Origin: Granulosicoccus sp045106195
GTDB taxonomy: Bacteria; Pseudomonadota; Gammaproteobacteria; Granulosicoccales; Granulosicoccaceae
Length of the DNA stretch: 64,000 bases
Assembly (NCBI GenBank): GCA_045106195.1
Contig: JBGCEH010000035.1
Location: 124,001 to 188,000, forward strand
Direction of reading: 5' to 3'
How positions within the stretch are numbered: the first letter of the stretch is position 1; every line of letters starts with the position of its first letter. The notes beneath the pieces are model-generated. The model was not told the DNA's origin and ran no database searches. It saw only the letters and a list, made by a program, of their open reading frames with translations. This document shows positions 1-8,644 of the stretch, piece after piece. Both the position numbers and the translations under genes were made by a program.

Positions 1-940
1 CGATGGGGAGCTGCTTGAGGTGGGGGCTGCGGGTCATGACAATGCAGGCTATGATCTACTGGCGCTGCTGAACGGGTCGGAAGGCATGTTGGCTGTCGTT
101 GTAGAGGTGCGTGTCAAACTGTTGCCTGTGCCGCCGGTTGCAAAACTCGTCATGGCTGCGTTTGACAGTGTTGAAGCTGCAGGTAATGCAGTAGGGGATG
201 TTATTGCTCAGGGCATAATTCCGGCAGGGCTGGAGTTGATGGATAATCCGGCCATTGTCGCTGCTGAGGCATTTGCCAAGTGCGGTTACCCCACGGATGC
301 GGCGGCGCTGTTACTCTGTGAACTTGACGGAATCGAGCAGGAAGTAGACGCTCAGGTGGAAGGCGTATCGCGGGTGTTCAAGGCAGCCAATGTTTCAAGC
401 CTGCACATTGCAAGTACAGAGGCTGAACGCCTGTTGCTTTGGAAAGGGCGTAAATCGGCATTCCCTGCAGTAGGTAGACTAGCCCCGGATTACTACTGCA
501 TCGATGGCACTATCCCGCGCAAGCAACTATCGCATGTCCTGCAGCGCATGGAGCAGATGTCGGCTGAATACGACCTCCCCATCGCCAACGTTTTTCATGC
601 AGGCGATGGCAATCTGCACCCCTTGATCATGTTCGATGCCGGTAAACCCGGTGAGCTTCATCGCACGGAGGAACTCGGGAGTCGCATCCTGCAGCTGTGC
701 GTGGAAGTGGGTGGCACGGTCACTGGTGAACACGGTGTCGGGATGGAAAAAATAAACGAGATGTGTGTGCAGTTCGATGCCAATACGCTCACTCAGTTTC
801 ATTCTGTCAAGGAGGCATTCGACCCGGAAGGGCTGCTTAATCCGGGCAAGGCGGTGCCGACATTGCAGCGTTGCGCCGAGTTCGGGGCCATGCATGTCCA
901 CCACGGTGAGTTGAAGTTTCCAGAGCTGGATCGTTTCTGA
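1..940 (+). CDS. glcD: Glycolate oxidase FAD subunit GlcD (5' truncated by window edge)
   Basis: C-terminal part (about 312 residues, read from base 2) of the FAD-linked catalytic subunit that oxidises glycolate to glyoxylate. The visible part holds the FAD-linked oxidase C-terminal domain with the HAGDGNLHP motif and the GEHGVGMEK motif near the end, both typical of GlcD/D-lactate dehydrogenase enzymes. E. coli GlcD is about 499 residues, so roughly 185 residues lie outside the window. It is followed after one base by glcE and then glcF, which makes the GlcD assignment firm over stand-alone D-lactate dehydrogenases. The ATG at base 20 is internal, because the open frame continues upstream of it. 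Confidence 0.93.
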   Translation, partial: DGELLEVGAAGHDNAGYDLLALLNGSEGMLAVVVEVRVKLLPVPPVAKLVMAAFDSVEAAGNAVGDVIAQGIIPAGLELMDNPAIVAAEAFAKCGYPTDAAALLLCELDGIEQEVDAQVEGVSRVFKAANVSSLHIASTEAERLLLWKGRKSAFPAVGRLAPDYYCIDGTIPRKQLSHVLQRMEQMSAEYDLPIANVFHAGDGNLHPLIMFDAGKPGELHRTEELGSRILQLCVEVGGTVTGEHGVGMEKINEMCVQFDANTLTQFHSVKEAFDPEGLLNPGKAVPTLQRCAEFGAMHVHHGELKFPELDRF

Positions 941-941
941 T

Positions 942-2063
942 ATGTCGTCTAATGATGTGAGTGAAGTCCTTGTCGAACAAGTCCGACAGGCTATTGAAAA
1001 TGAAATGCCTTTGCGTATTGTTGGCGGGGATAGCAAGGCGAGTTTGGGAAATCAGGTTAATGACGACAACGCGACCTTACTGAACACCCGAAGCCATGAA
1101 GGTATTATCAGTTATGACCCGACCGAGCTGGTTGTTACTGTGCGCGCCGGGACCCTGCTATCTGAACTCAACAATGCGCTTTCGGAGGCTGGGCAGATGT
1201 TGCCCTTTGATCCACCAGACTGGCCGGGCTCCACTATTGGTGGAATCATAGCCTGTGGATTGTCAGGGCCACGCAGAGCCTTCAGTGGCTCAGCGAGAGA
1301 TTATGTTCTGGGTACTCGCGTGATCAATGGACAGGCCCAGGACCTTTCATTCGGTGGCCAGGTGATGAAAAACGTTGCCGGTTACGATGTTTCCCGAGTA
1401 CAAGTAGGCGCCTGGGGCACCCTGGGTGTGCTTCTCGATGTGTCCATGAAAGTGCTTCCGAAGCCTGAGCGTGAACTTACCATCAGACAACACTGCAAAC
1501 ACCGTGATCTGGCAGCGTTCGCACCCTTGATGCGTAAACCCTTACCTTTGTCAGGTGCCATGCTCATAGATGATCAAAGATACTTGCGGCTCAGCGGCAG
1601 TGATGCTGCAGTGCGCGTCGCCGCTGCCGAACTTGGCGGGGACATTATCGAAGACGACAAGCTCTGGCAGGCCGTAAGGGATCACACGCATCCGTTCTTT
1701 GTCACTGCCCGTGAAGCCGCTGACAGTCAGGATAAGACGCTCTGGCGAATATCTGTAGCCGACTATACCCCGGCGCTCGGATTGCCGGGCGAGTGGCTGC
1801 ACGAGTGGGCAGGCGGGCAACGCTGGCTACTGACTGCAGCATCAGCTGAAGAAGTATTCCGGGTTACCGGTGCAGCGCACGGCCACGCCACGCGTTATAG
1901 CGTCGGTGAACGTCAAACCCCGGCGTTCCAGCCGTTGAACGGTGCCATGCAAACCTTGCAGGCGCGCCTCAGAGACAGTTTTGACCCGTTGCGTATATTC
2001 AACCGCGGACGTTTTCATCCCGAGCTGGATGTCTCCTCCAAACTTGTCGCCTCAGGGGCCTGA
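942..2063 (+). CDS. glcE: Glycolate oxidase FAD-binding subunit GlcE
   Basis: A 373-residue FAD-binding protein and second subunit of the GlcDEF glycolate oxidase. The FAD-binding PCMH-type fold is seen in the DWPGSTIGGIIACGLSGPRR stretch (about residues 91-110) and in the following VMKNVAGYDVSR motif. Length is close to that of E. coli GlcE (about 350). It starts one base after the glcD stop and ends three bases before glcF, so the three genes are clearly one operon. GlcE lacks the catalytic half found in GlcD and is thought to be structural or electron-transferring. Confidence 0.93.
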   Translation: MSSNDVSEVLVEQVRQAIENEMPLRIVGGDSKASLGNQVNDDNATLLNTRSHEGIISYDPTELVVTVRAGTLLSELNNALSEAGQMLPFDPPDWPGSTIGGIIACGLSGPRRAFSGSARDYVLGTRVINGQAQDLSFGGQVMKNVAGYDVSRVQVGAWGTLGVLLDVSMKVLPKPERELTIRQHCKHRDLAAFAPLMRKPLPLSGAMLIDDQRYLRLSGSDAAVRVAAAELGGDIIEDDKLWQAVRDHTHPFFVTAREAADSQDKTLWRISVADYTPALGLPGEWLHEWAGGQRWLLTAASAEEVFRVTGAAHGHATRYSVGERQTPAFQPLNGAMQTLQARLRDSFDPLRIFNRGRFHPELDVSSKLVASGA

Positions 2064-2066
2064 TCC

Positions 2067-3308
2067 ATGCAGACTACATTAGCTCCAGAACTGGCAAACG
2101 ATCCTAGAGCCATCGCCGCAGAAGCGATATTGCGAAAATGCGTACATTGCGGTTTCTGTCTGGCAACATGTCCGACCTACAATCTTCTGGGCGACGAACT
2201 CGATAGTCCTCGCGGTCGCATCTATCTTATGAAACAGGTATTTGAGGGGCACACGCCGACCGAGGCCACACGAACGCATCTTGATCGTTGCCTGACGTGC
2301 AGAAATTGCGAGACTACATGCCCGTCGGGTGTCGAGTACGGACATCTGGTTGATCTGGGCCGATCGGTAGTCGAGGAGAAAGTGCCACGCACTGGCAGGG
2401 AGAAGTGGTTGCGTAAAGGCATCCTTAGCGTGTTGCCATATTCGAGGCGGATATCGCCACTGGTAAAACTGGGTCAGACCGTCAGACCTTTGCTCCCCGG
2501 ATTCCTGGCTAGCAGCGTACCGTTGAAGCAGTCGCCGGGGGCAATACCTGAGTCTGTGCACGAACGACATATGCTGGTACTGGATGGTTGCGTACAACCC
2601 TCAATGTCACCGGCGACCAATGCCAGCGCGGCTCGTGTACTGGATGCGTTTGGAATAGCGTTGAAAGGTGCGCAAAAGTCCGGGTGTTGCGGGGCTGTTC
2701 ATTACCATTTGAATGAACAGGAAAAAGCGAAAAACTTCATCCGTCGCAATATTGATGCGTGGTGGCCCTCGGTTGAAGCTGGAGCAGAAGCCATAATTGT
2801 CACCGCCAGCGGCTGTGGTGTGATGGTCAAGGATTATGGGCACGTGCTTGCGGACGATCCTCTGTATGCCGACAAAGCGAGAAAGGTAAGTGAGTTGGCT
2901 TGCGATATCGTAGAGGTGCTTATTGACGTTCTGAATGACGAAGATGTGTCTCGCTACAGCGAGGCTGCTGCGGCTGTCGGGCGAGTAGCCTTTCATGCAC
3001 CCTGCACCTTGCAACATGGACAGAAGCTGCCACAGGTAACTGAGGCGTTGCTGGGCCGGTTTGGTTTTACGCTTACCCCCGTGGCTGATGGCCATACTTG
3101 TTGCGGCTCAGCAGGTACTTACTCGATATTTCAACCTGCGCTAAGTAAGCAACTCAAGGAGAACAAGGTGAGCAATCTGCTGGCCGGGCGACCAGATGTC
3201 ATCGCTACTGCGAACATTGGTTGTCAGTTGCAGATTCAGGGTGGCGCCAATCAGTCAGTTGTTCACTGGATAGAGCTTGTAGATAGAGTGGTGACAGCTC
3301 AGGTATAG
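2067..3308 (+). CDS. glcF: Glycolate oxidase iron-sulfur subunit GlcF
   Basis: A 413-residue electron-transfer subunit of glycolate oxidase. Two [4Fe-4S] ferredoxin-type motifs are visible: C25-x2-C28-x2-C31-x3-C35 and a second CLTCRNCETTCP motif near residue 75. Two CCG domains follow (GCCGAVHYH and TCCGSAGTYS), as in GlcF and related heterodisulfide-reductase-like proteins. Electrons from GlcD/E probably pass through it to the quinone pool at the membrane. It is the last glc gene; the next gene starts 38 bases on and may be cotranscribed. Confidence 0.93.
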   Translation: MQTTLAPELANDPRAIAAEAILRKCVHCGFCLATCPTYNLLGDELDSPRGRIYLMKQVFEGHTPTEATRTHLDRCLTCRNCETTCPSGVEYGHLVDLGRSVVEEKVPRTGREKWLRKGILSVLPYSRRISPLVKLGQTVRPLLPGFLASSVPLKQSPGAIPESVHERHMLVLDGCVQPSMSPATNASAARVLDAFGIALKGAQKSGCCGAVHYHLNEQEKAKNFIRRNIDAWWPSVEAGAEAIIVTASGCGVMVKDYGHVLADDPLYADKARKVSELACDIVEVLIDVLNDEDVSRYSEAAAAVGRVAFHAPCTLQHGQKLPQVTEALLGRFGFTLTPVADGHTCCGSAGTYSIFQPALSKQLKENKVSNLLAGRPDVIATANIGCQLQIQGGANQSVVHWIELVDRVVTAQV

Positions 3309-3346
3309 TAGGTGGCTGTTATCCTTTGTGTGCAGCCGTCTTAATC

Positions 3347-5056
3347 ATGCGTCAATACCATCATATCGATTTATCAACCCGGAAAATAAAAACCGATGAA
3401 CTCGAAGGCGAGTCCATCGTACGTGCCGGGCGTTACCTTATTGCAAAAACGTTGACAGAGCGCAAGCTTGCAGACGTCGAGCCACTGTCCCCGCAAAACC
3501 CGCTGATTTTCTCGGCGGGGCCTTTTGCAGGCACCAATTTTTCCAATGCCAATCGAGTCAGCGTGGGATGCAAAAGCCCGCTTACGCTAGGCGTAAAGGA
3601 AGCCAACGGTGGTGGTACCTTCGCATTTGCATTGGGGCAGTTGAAAATAGCAGGTCTAACGCTCGAAGGTGCTAGCGATGACTGGATAATGATCCAGTTG
3701 ACCAAGGATGGTCAGATTCTTTTCCACGATGCCAGCGACTACCTTGGCATGGGCAATTTTGAAACCGCTGCGATGTTGCATGAACGCTTTGGCAAGAAGA
3801 TCAGCCTTGCCGTGTGTGGGCCTGTGGGTGAGTATCAAGGCTTGATGTCAGGTATTGCCTTCAGTGATGTGGATTTGCGTCCGTCACGCCTTGCTGCTCG
3901 TGGAGGAGTCGGCGCTGTTATGGGGTCCAAGAAGGTCAAGGCCATCATTGTTGATCTGGACCGGATGCCGCCTTTGCATGAGCGCAAAAAAGTCATGAGC
4001 GCTGTCAAGGAATATCGCAAGATGCTGGATGCTGAACCGGCTATCCAGGCGTTTCAGAAAACCGGTACTGCCATGGTTGCCGATTACACCAATCACGTCG
4101 GTGGAATCCCGGTGCGCAATTTCACAGCCGGTCAGGCCAAGGACACAGAAACCGGCAAGTTCAAACTCGGTGGCGATTTCCTGCGCGAACAGAACCTGGA
4201 GCGTGGCGGTGAACAGACGCATGCGTGTATGCCCGGATGCATTATTCAATGCAGTAATGTTTATGCCGATGCCAATGGTAAAGAGGTTGTATCACCCATT
4301 GAGTACGAAACCATCGGCTTGCTCGGAACCAACTGTGGTCTGGAAGACCCCGATGATCTTGCCAGGCTGAATTTTCAGGCAAATGATCTGGGTATTGACA
4401 CGATAGAGCTGGGTGGCACCATCGGTGTACTGATGGACGCTGGCAAAGGCAGCTTCGGCGATGTGCAGTTTATGCATGGGGTGCTTGATGATATCCGCGC
4501 CGGTAACGAGGCGGGGCGGTTGTATGCTCAAGGTACTGCAAGAGTGGGCGAGGCACTGGATGTTCAGAGAGTACCTGTCATAAAACGTCAGGCCATCAGC
4601 GCCTATGATCCCCGGGTCATAGAGGTCACTGGCCTGACCATGATGCTGACAGCGCAGGGCGCCGACCATACCGCTGGTAATCTGCCTTCCTACGACAGTA
4701 CCGGCAAGACGGTCGAAGAGTTGGTCGCCGTCAGTCTTGACATCCAGACGATGTGTGCGGCTGTGGATTCACTGGGTCTGTGTGTCTTCGGACGCTCAGT
4801 GACCAATGAACAACTGGACTTTATAGTGCAGGCTATCAACGATGCACATGGCGTAGAATTACCCACCAGTTTCTTCACCGAGCTTGGCAGGCAGACATTG
4901 AAGCTTGAGTACGATTTCAACCGCGCGGCAGGATTCCTTGACGACGATGACGAGTTGCCTGAATTCTTCTATTCTGAAGCGCTGCCTCCGACTGACAAGG
5001 CCGCGCGTTTTCATACCTCTGAAGTCAACCGTGCCGCTGAACAGTGGTGGAACTAG
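3347..5056 (+). CDS. Aldehyde:ferredoxin oxidoreductase family protein
   Basis: About 569 residues from the ATG at 3347; an upstream TTG at 3326 in the same frame is less likely. The N-terminal domain (GPFAGTNFSNANRVSVGCKS) matches the tungstopterin-binding AOR_N domain. A cluster-binding motif of C-x3-C-x3-C type lies at residues 294, 298 and 302, and a later Cys in LGLCVFG probably gives the fourth ligand of the [4Fe-4S] cluster. Family members oxidise aldehydes to acids with ferredoxin or another low-potential partner and use a tungsten or molybdenum bispterin. No small ferredoxin subunit or dedicated maturation gene is nearby. Its position behind glcDEF suggests a two-carbon aldehyde such as glycolaldehyde or glyoxylate, but the substrate cannot be read from sequence. 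Confidence 0.85.
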   Translation: MRQYHHIDLSTRKIKTDELEGESIVRAGRYLIAKTLTERKLADVEPLSPQNPLIFSAGPFAGTNFSNANRVSVGCKSPLTLGVKEANGGGTFAFALGQLKIAGLTLEGASDDWIMIQLTKDGQILFHDASDYLGMGNFETAAMLHERFGKKISLAVCGPVGEYQGLMSGIAFSDVDLRPSRLAARGGVGAVMGSKKVKAIIVDLDRMPPLHERKKVMSAVKEYRKMLDAEPAIQAFQKTGTAMVADYTNHVGGIPVRNFTAGQAKDTETGKFKLGGDFLREQNLERGGEQTHACMPGCIIQCSNVYADANGKEVVSPIEYETIGLLGTNCGLEDPDDLARLNFQANDLGIDTIELGGTIGVLMDAGKGSFGDVQFMHGVLDDIRAGNEAGRLYAQGTARVGEALDVQRVPVIKRQAISAYDPRVIEVTGLTMMLTAQGADHTAGNLPSYDSTGKTVEELVAVSLDIQTMCAAVDSLGLCVFGRSVTNEQLDFIVQAINDAHGVELPTSFFTELGRQTLKLEYDFNRAAGFLDDDDELPEFFYSEALPPTDKAARFHTSEVNRAAEQWWN

Positions 5057-5067
5057 TTCACTAATTG

Positions 5068-7128
5068 TTACGCAGCTTCGTCGTTTATGTCGATGCGTGG
5101 CACACCGTTGTCCAACAGGTACTGGGTTATTTCGCGCACGGGCTGGGGTTTGCTGAAATAAAATCCTTGCAGCAAGTCGCAGCCGTGTGCGATGAGCCAA
5201 TCCGCCTGACTGGAAGTCTCGACACCTTCGGCGACGACTTCAAGACCCAGCACCTTGCCCATGTTGAGAATAGTACGGGTAAGCATGGAACGTTTGCGAT
5301 CTTCCAGAAACACTTTATCGATTTTCAGGCAATTTAGCGGGTAGTTCTGCAAATAGGCAAGATTGGAATAGCCGGTGCCGAAATCATCCAGAGCCAGCCT
5401 CATACCCATCGCACTGATTTGCTGCAAGGTCGAGTAGACAGAGTCCGGCTCACCGATAAGCATCGATTCAGTAATCTCCAGTTCGATCATTGCAGGATCG
5501 CAGCCAGTCTTCTCCAGTGCATGGGAGATGTCGGCAAGCAGATCGTTCGAGCCAAACTGTCGTGCCGAGATATTCACCGAGACGGGTATTGCAAGTCCCT
5601 GGTCGTGCCATCTGCGTTGCTGTCGCATAGCGGCAACGAGTACCCAGTTACCCAGATCGACGATCTGCCCGGTCTCTTCGGCGATGCCGATGAACTTGTC
5701 TGGCGGCACCATTCCCCGTAACGGGTGATGCCAGCGAATCAAAGCCTCGACGCTGGTAGCATTAAGGGTTCTGCAAGATATCTTTGGCTGGAAATACAAT
5801 TCGAATTCGTCGTTGACAATTGCGGTGACCATGTCATTTTCAAGACCCATACGGTCTTTGACGTTTTCACTGATTGACGAGGTCATTTTGGCATCATAAA
5901 AACAATAACCACACTGATTAGTCTTCGCCATATACATTGCAGCGTCCGCGTTTTCCATGATGGCACTCACACGTTTACCGTCTGTCGGGTAGATGCTGAT
6001 GCCAATGCTTGGAAGCACGCGCAATTTGTGACCAGACACCATAACCGGGCTCGTCATGGCAAAGAGCGTCTGTTCAGCGATGCGTTTCAGATCTCCATAT
6101 TCGACCGAGCGTGTGGTAAGCATGACGAATTCATCGCCCCCAATGCGACTGACAACACCTTCTTTGCCCAGCGCCTGACGCAGTCTCAGCGCGACATCAA
6201 TCAGTAGTTGATCGCCTACGGCGTGTCCTAGTGAATCGTTGATGACCTTGAAGCGGTCCAGATCCAGAAACAGGATAGCGAAGCTTACCGATAACTCGCT
6301 TTCAAGGATTTTATCAAGATTCTTGTTGAGCGCTGCCCGGTTCGGCAAGCCCGTGAGCGAGTCGGTAAAGGCTAGTCGGTAGACTTCCTGTTTCGCTTTG
6401 CGTTCCTCGGTGATATCGATTTCCGAGGTCAGATACATGGTTCGACCATTAGTGGGGTTGATGCAGCGCTGTACATGTACAGCGTGCCAGCGAAGCCCGA
6501 GCCGCGTTTTAATCTGCACCTCCGCATCGCAGGTATCGTGATGATGAAGGTGGTCAACAATGCCCTGTAATTGCAGGGCATTGGGAATTCGTTGCTGTGC
6601 AGTTGTTACGGTTTCAGGTATGGATTGCCGAGCGGCAGTGTTGCAATAGACCAGATGTAGCTCCTTGTCGAACGCACTGATCATGGTTGAGGTGTGCATC
6701 AACGCGGTGGTTTTCAACGCTATCTCGTCTTCGCTTATGGCCTTCTCGTTCACTACGTGCATCAATAACAACTGCCGGTCACCTGAGGCGTGGAATGCTG
6801 ATATCCGGTAGGCGGCGCTCTTAGGGATGTTCTTCGGGTAGACGGTCCAGTGCTCAGTGACCGTTTTGCCGTGGTTGAAACACTCCTGTCGTATCTGAGA
6901 GAGTCGCAATTTGACTGTTGTCGTCGCATTGCTGCCCATATCCCGTTGGCACAGTTCTTCCGATGAGTCTGCTTCCCAGAAGTCTGTTGCGGCATCATTC
7001 GCCCACACAATAGCCACCGTGTCCACATCGAATAGATAGAGCGGTACTGCAAGGATCGACATAATCTGTAGACGCGGATCAGTCAATGTGTCCATTGTGG
7101 GCATAGTCGGGTTTTCAGGATCTTGCAT
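5068..7128 (-). CDS. PAS-containing GGDEF/EAL diguanylate cyclase/phosphodiesterase
   Basis: A 686-residue cytoplasmic cyclic-di-GMP enzyme. N-terminal PAS-like sensor regions cover about residues 20-240. The GGDEF domain has an intact RIGGDEF active site near residue 330. The EAL domain starts with EALIRWHHP near residue 460 and keeps NISARQ, the ITESM glutamate, LDDFGTGYS and EGVET, so both activities could be present. No transmembrane segment is evident, so it probably senses an internal signal. It converges on the AOR gene with an 11-base gap and appears to be a single-gene unit. Confidence 0.92.
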   Translation of the reverse strand: MQDPENPTMPTMDTLTDPRLQIMSILAVPLYLFDVDTVAIVWANDAATDFWEADSSEELCQRDMGSNATTTVKLRLSQIRQECFNHGKTVTEHWTVYPKNIPKSAAYRISAFHASGDRQLLLMHVVNEKAISEDEIALKTTALMHTSTMISAFDKELHLVYCNTAARQSIPETVTTAQQRIPNALQLQGIVDHLHHHDTCDAEVQIKTRLGLRWHAVHVQRCINPTNGRTMYLTSEIDITEERKAKQEVYRLAFTDSLTGLPNRAALNKNLDKILESELSVSFAILFLDLDRFKVINDSLGHAVGDQLLIDVALRLRQALGKEGVVSRIGGDEFVMLTTRSVEYGDLKRIAEQTLFAMTSPVMVSGHKLRVLPSIGISIYPTDGKRVSAIMENADAAMYMAKTNQCGYCFYDAKMTSSISENVKDRMGLENDMVTAIVNDEFELYFQPKISCRTLNATSVEALIRWHHPLRGMVPPDKFIGIAEETGQIVDLGNWVLVAAMRQQRRWHDQGLAIPVSVNISARQFGSNDLLADISHALEKTGCDPAMIELEITESMLIGEPDSVYSTLQQISAMGMRLALDDFGTGYSNLAYLQNYPLNCLKIDKVFLEDRKRSMLTRTILNMGKVLGLEVVAEGVETSSQADWLIAHGCDLLQGFYFSKPQPVREITQYLLDNGVPRIDINDEAA

Positions 7129-7674
7129 GAAATGCGGCCGTCATTAGTCTGGACAATTCATGAGCCTGGACAATTCATGGAAGCGCAAAGCCGCTAGTCC
7201 GGAAAGAATTCGTGATTTCATGAACAATCAAGGCTAGGGAGCTGAAGCAGGAAGGCGAGCCTCCCGGCCCGAGCTTCGGACTAACGTGAACGGATTTGGT
7301 AATTTCATCAAGATTCCAGCTAAGGCAGTATTGTCTATGGTTGTCATGCAAGGGTGACGCAAAGATGCCACACGACTAACCTGTTGAACGGCTGGAAAAG
7401 GCGGTCCGGGGGCGTAATGCCGGATAAAGAATATGACATTGTGAACAAACTCACATGGATTCTGTCGGTGGCACGTTAGTATGCCGCCTCCAAAACGACT
7501 GATGGTTCTCAACGTTTTTGCGTCAATGGTCTGACTTTGGTGGATAACATTGATTGCGGCTGCGGAATTACCGCTTTATGAGACTTGGTTTACGATGGTC
7601 CGGTCGCTGTGGTGATAACTTCGCTGAAAATCCGGGACTCCCCCGGGTAGCTACATTTGTCTGGAGCCGCCTCA
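7129..7674. other. Intergenic region without a convincing gene
   Basis: This 546-base gap separates the GGDEF/EAL gene (minus) from the RMF-like gene (plus) and should hold both promoters. Short open frames occur but show no recognisable protein. An imperfect direct repeat of CTGGACAATTCATG lies at 7147-7160 and 7165-7178, just upstream of the GGDEF/EAL start. Nothing else can be supported. Confidence 0.5.
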
Positions 7675-7899
7675 ATGAAGCGCACGTTCGATTTTGTTGG
7701 TTTGAATACTGTTATTTCCGAAGCATCCAAACCTTTGCACCAAGTGTCACCCTCGCTGGCGCGTAAAGCAGGAATGGATGCTGGTATTAACGGCACGAAT
7801 CCTAAGAATTGTCATTTTTCGTATTTTAGTGAAGAAGAACTTGAGTCTGAGTGGTATCGCGGGTACCGCTTGGGTAAACAGAACCGCGAAGAGCTCTGA
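7675..7899 (+). CDS. Small ribosome modulation factor-like protein
   Basis: A 74-residue protein from the ATG at 7675, preceded by GGAG eight bases upstream, which decides this start over the in-frame GTG-type start at 7657. The C-terminal half has the RMF-family layout: an AxxxGxxxGxxG segment (ARKAGMDAGINGTNP), a Cys-aromatic pair (NCHFSYF), then WYRGYRLGK. RMF binds 30S/70S ribosomes and promotes 100S dimer formation in stationary phase. The longer N-terminus and the CHF in place of CPY differ from E. coli RMF (55 residues). The family call rests on pattern only; ribosome hibernation is a reasonable inference, not a demonstrated role. Confidence 0.55.
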   Translation: MKRTFDFVGLNTVISEASKPLHQVSPSLARKAGMDAGINGTNPKNCHFSYFSEEELESEWYRGYRLGKQNREEL

Positions 7900-8134
7900 T
7901 TTCAAACAGTTGGTATCCCGGAAGTCATCCGGACACCCAAGCGTCCCGGTGCAGTCCATTGGAGTGCGCCCAATTGCGCTCCGGAGTTCAACTGGAGTCC
8001 GTGGCAAAAGGGTGAATCCCGTGCAGTTGGGGATCTGGTGCTCGCTGAAGGCCAATGCTGTCCTGAAGAGCGGTCGTCCTCACATGCGGGTACCCTGCTT
8101 GCGTAGATAGTCTGTGCTCCACTGGAAAACGGCT

Positions 8135-8154
8135 ATCCCCGCGCATGCGGGGAT
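8135..8154. repeat. Extragenic palindromic element, copy A (divergent)
   Basis: Eight-base perfect inverted arms (ATCCCCGC / GCGGGGAT) around a four-base GCAT loop. It resembles copies at 13272-13291 and 26140-26159 but has a different loop and lacks the GACGT flank, so it is a diverged member of the family. Confidence 0.65.
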
Positions 8155-8210
8155 CGGGCATGATATCTGCGTCGATCATGGCGTGGATTCCATGCTTTAG
8201 CGGTAGTGAC

Positions 8211-8253
8211 ATTTTCTGGCATTCATTTTCTGGCATTCAATTTTCTGGCATTC
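8211..8253. repeat. Three tandem 14-base units ATTTTCTGGCATTC
   Basis: Copies at 8211-8224, 8225-8238 and 8240-8253 are identical in all 14 bases, with one extra A between the second and third. They sit about 40 bases before the start of the next gene, in a position where they could alter its promoter, and may vary in number between strains. Confidence 0.85.
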
Positions 8254-8293
8254 AATGGCAAGTTGCATGAACTTCATGGTGTAAAATCATGGG

Positions 8294-8644
8294 ATGAGCT
8301 GCCTTGAACTTGACGATGACTCCGCTTTGAAAGTTGCCGAACCCATGATGGATGACATCATGGCGGGCATCAATAGGCGTGACTATAAGCTGCACAGTAA
8401 TCACTTTTCGGTGGTTCTGAAGAGTGTGTTGGGCCCGGCCGAATTCCTCGAGGCCTGCGATCAGCGAGAGAGTGATTGGGGGCTTCCCGGTGCACGTGAG
8501 TTAGTAGCAATCTTCCGCAAGGAGAAGTCTTTTACGCTGATCTGGGATCAACACTTCGATCGTACTGAAGGGCAGGTGGTTGCGATGACTACCATCGCTC
8601 TCAAGGGCGGACGATATTTTGTTGATCACTTTGCACTGGAGTAG
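8294..8644 (+). CDS. Hypothetical protein, 116 residues
   Basis: Not recognised. The product is acidic and soluble, with no signal peptide or membrane segment. Alternating strands and helices, ending in GGRYFVDHFALE, give a faint resemblance to small NTF2-like folds, but this is only an impression. The stop codon overlaps the possible GTG start of the DUF4159 gene by one base, so the two may be cotranslated. Coding support comes from a continuous frame filling the gap and the tight junction with the next gene. Confidence 0.55.
   Translation: MSCLELDDDSALKVAEPMMDDIMAGINRRDYKLHSNHFSVVLKSVLGPAEFLEACDQRESDWGLPGARELVAIFRKEKSFTLIWDQHFDRTEGQVVAMTTIALKGGRYFVDHFALE

Larger units (their letters stand above)
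7900..8293. other. Repeat- and hairpin-rich intergenic region
   Basis: A 394-base stretch between the RMF-like gene and a hypothetical gene. It contains an imperfect hairpin (7961-7969 with 7976-7982), a strong palindromic element at 8135-8154, and three near-identical 14-base units at 8211-8253. No protein-coding frame is convincing. It looks like a site where extragenic repeat elements have accumulated. Confidence 0.6.

Noticed and set aside
7234..7512. 92-codon open frame on the minus strand in the 7129-7674 gap
   Set aside because: The translated product has no recognisable domain, is rich in scattered Pro, Arg and Cys and lacks a convincing ribosome binding site.
7778..8110. 110-codon plus-strand open frame overlapping the RMF-like gene
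   Set aside because: It overlaps the RMF-like gene out of frame and runs through the repeat region; its composition follows the repeats rather than a protein family.
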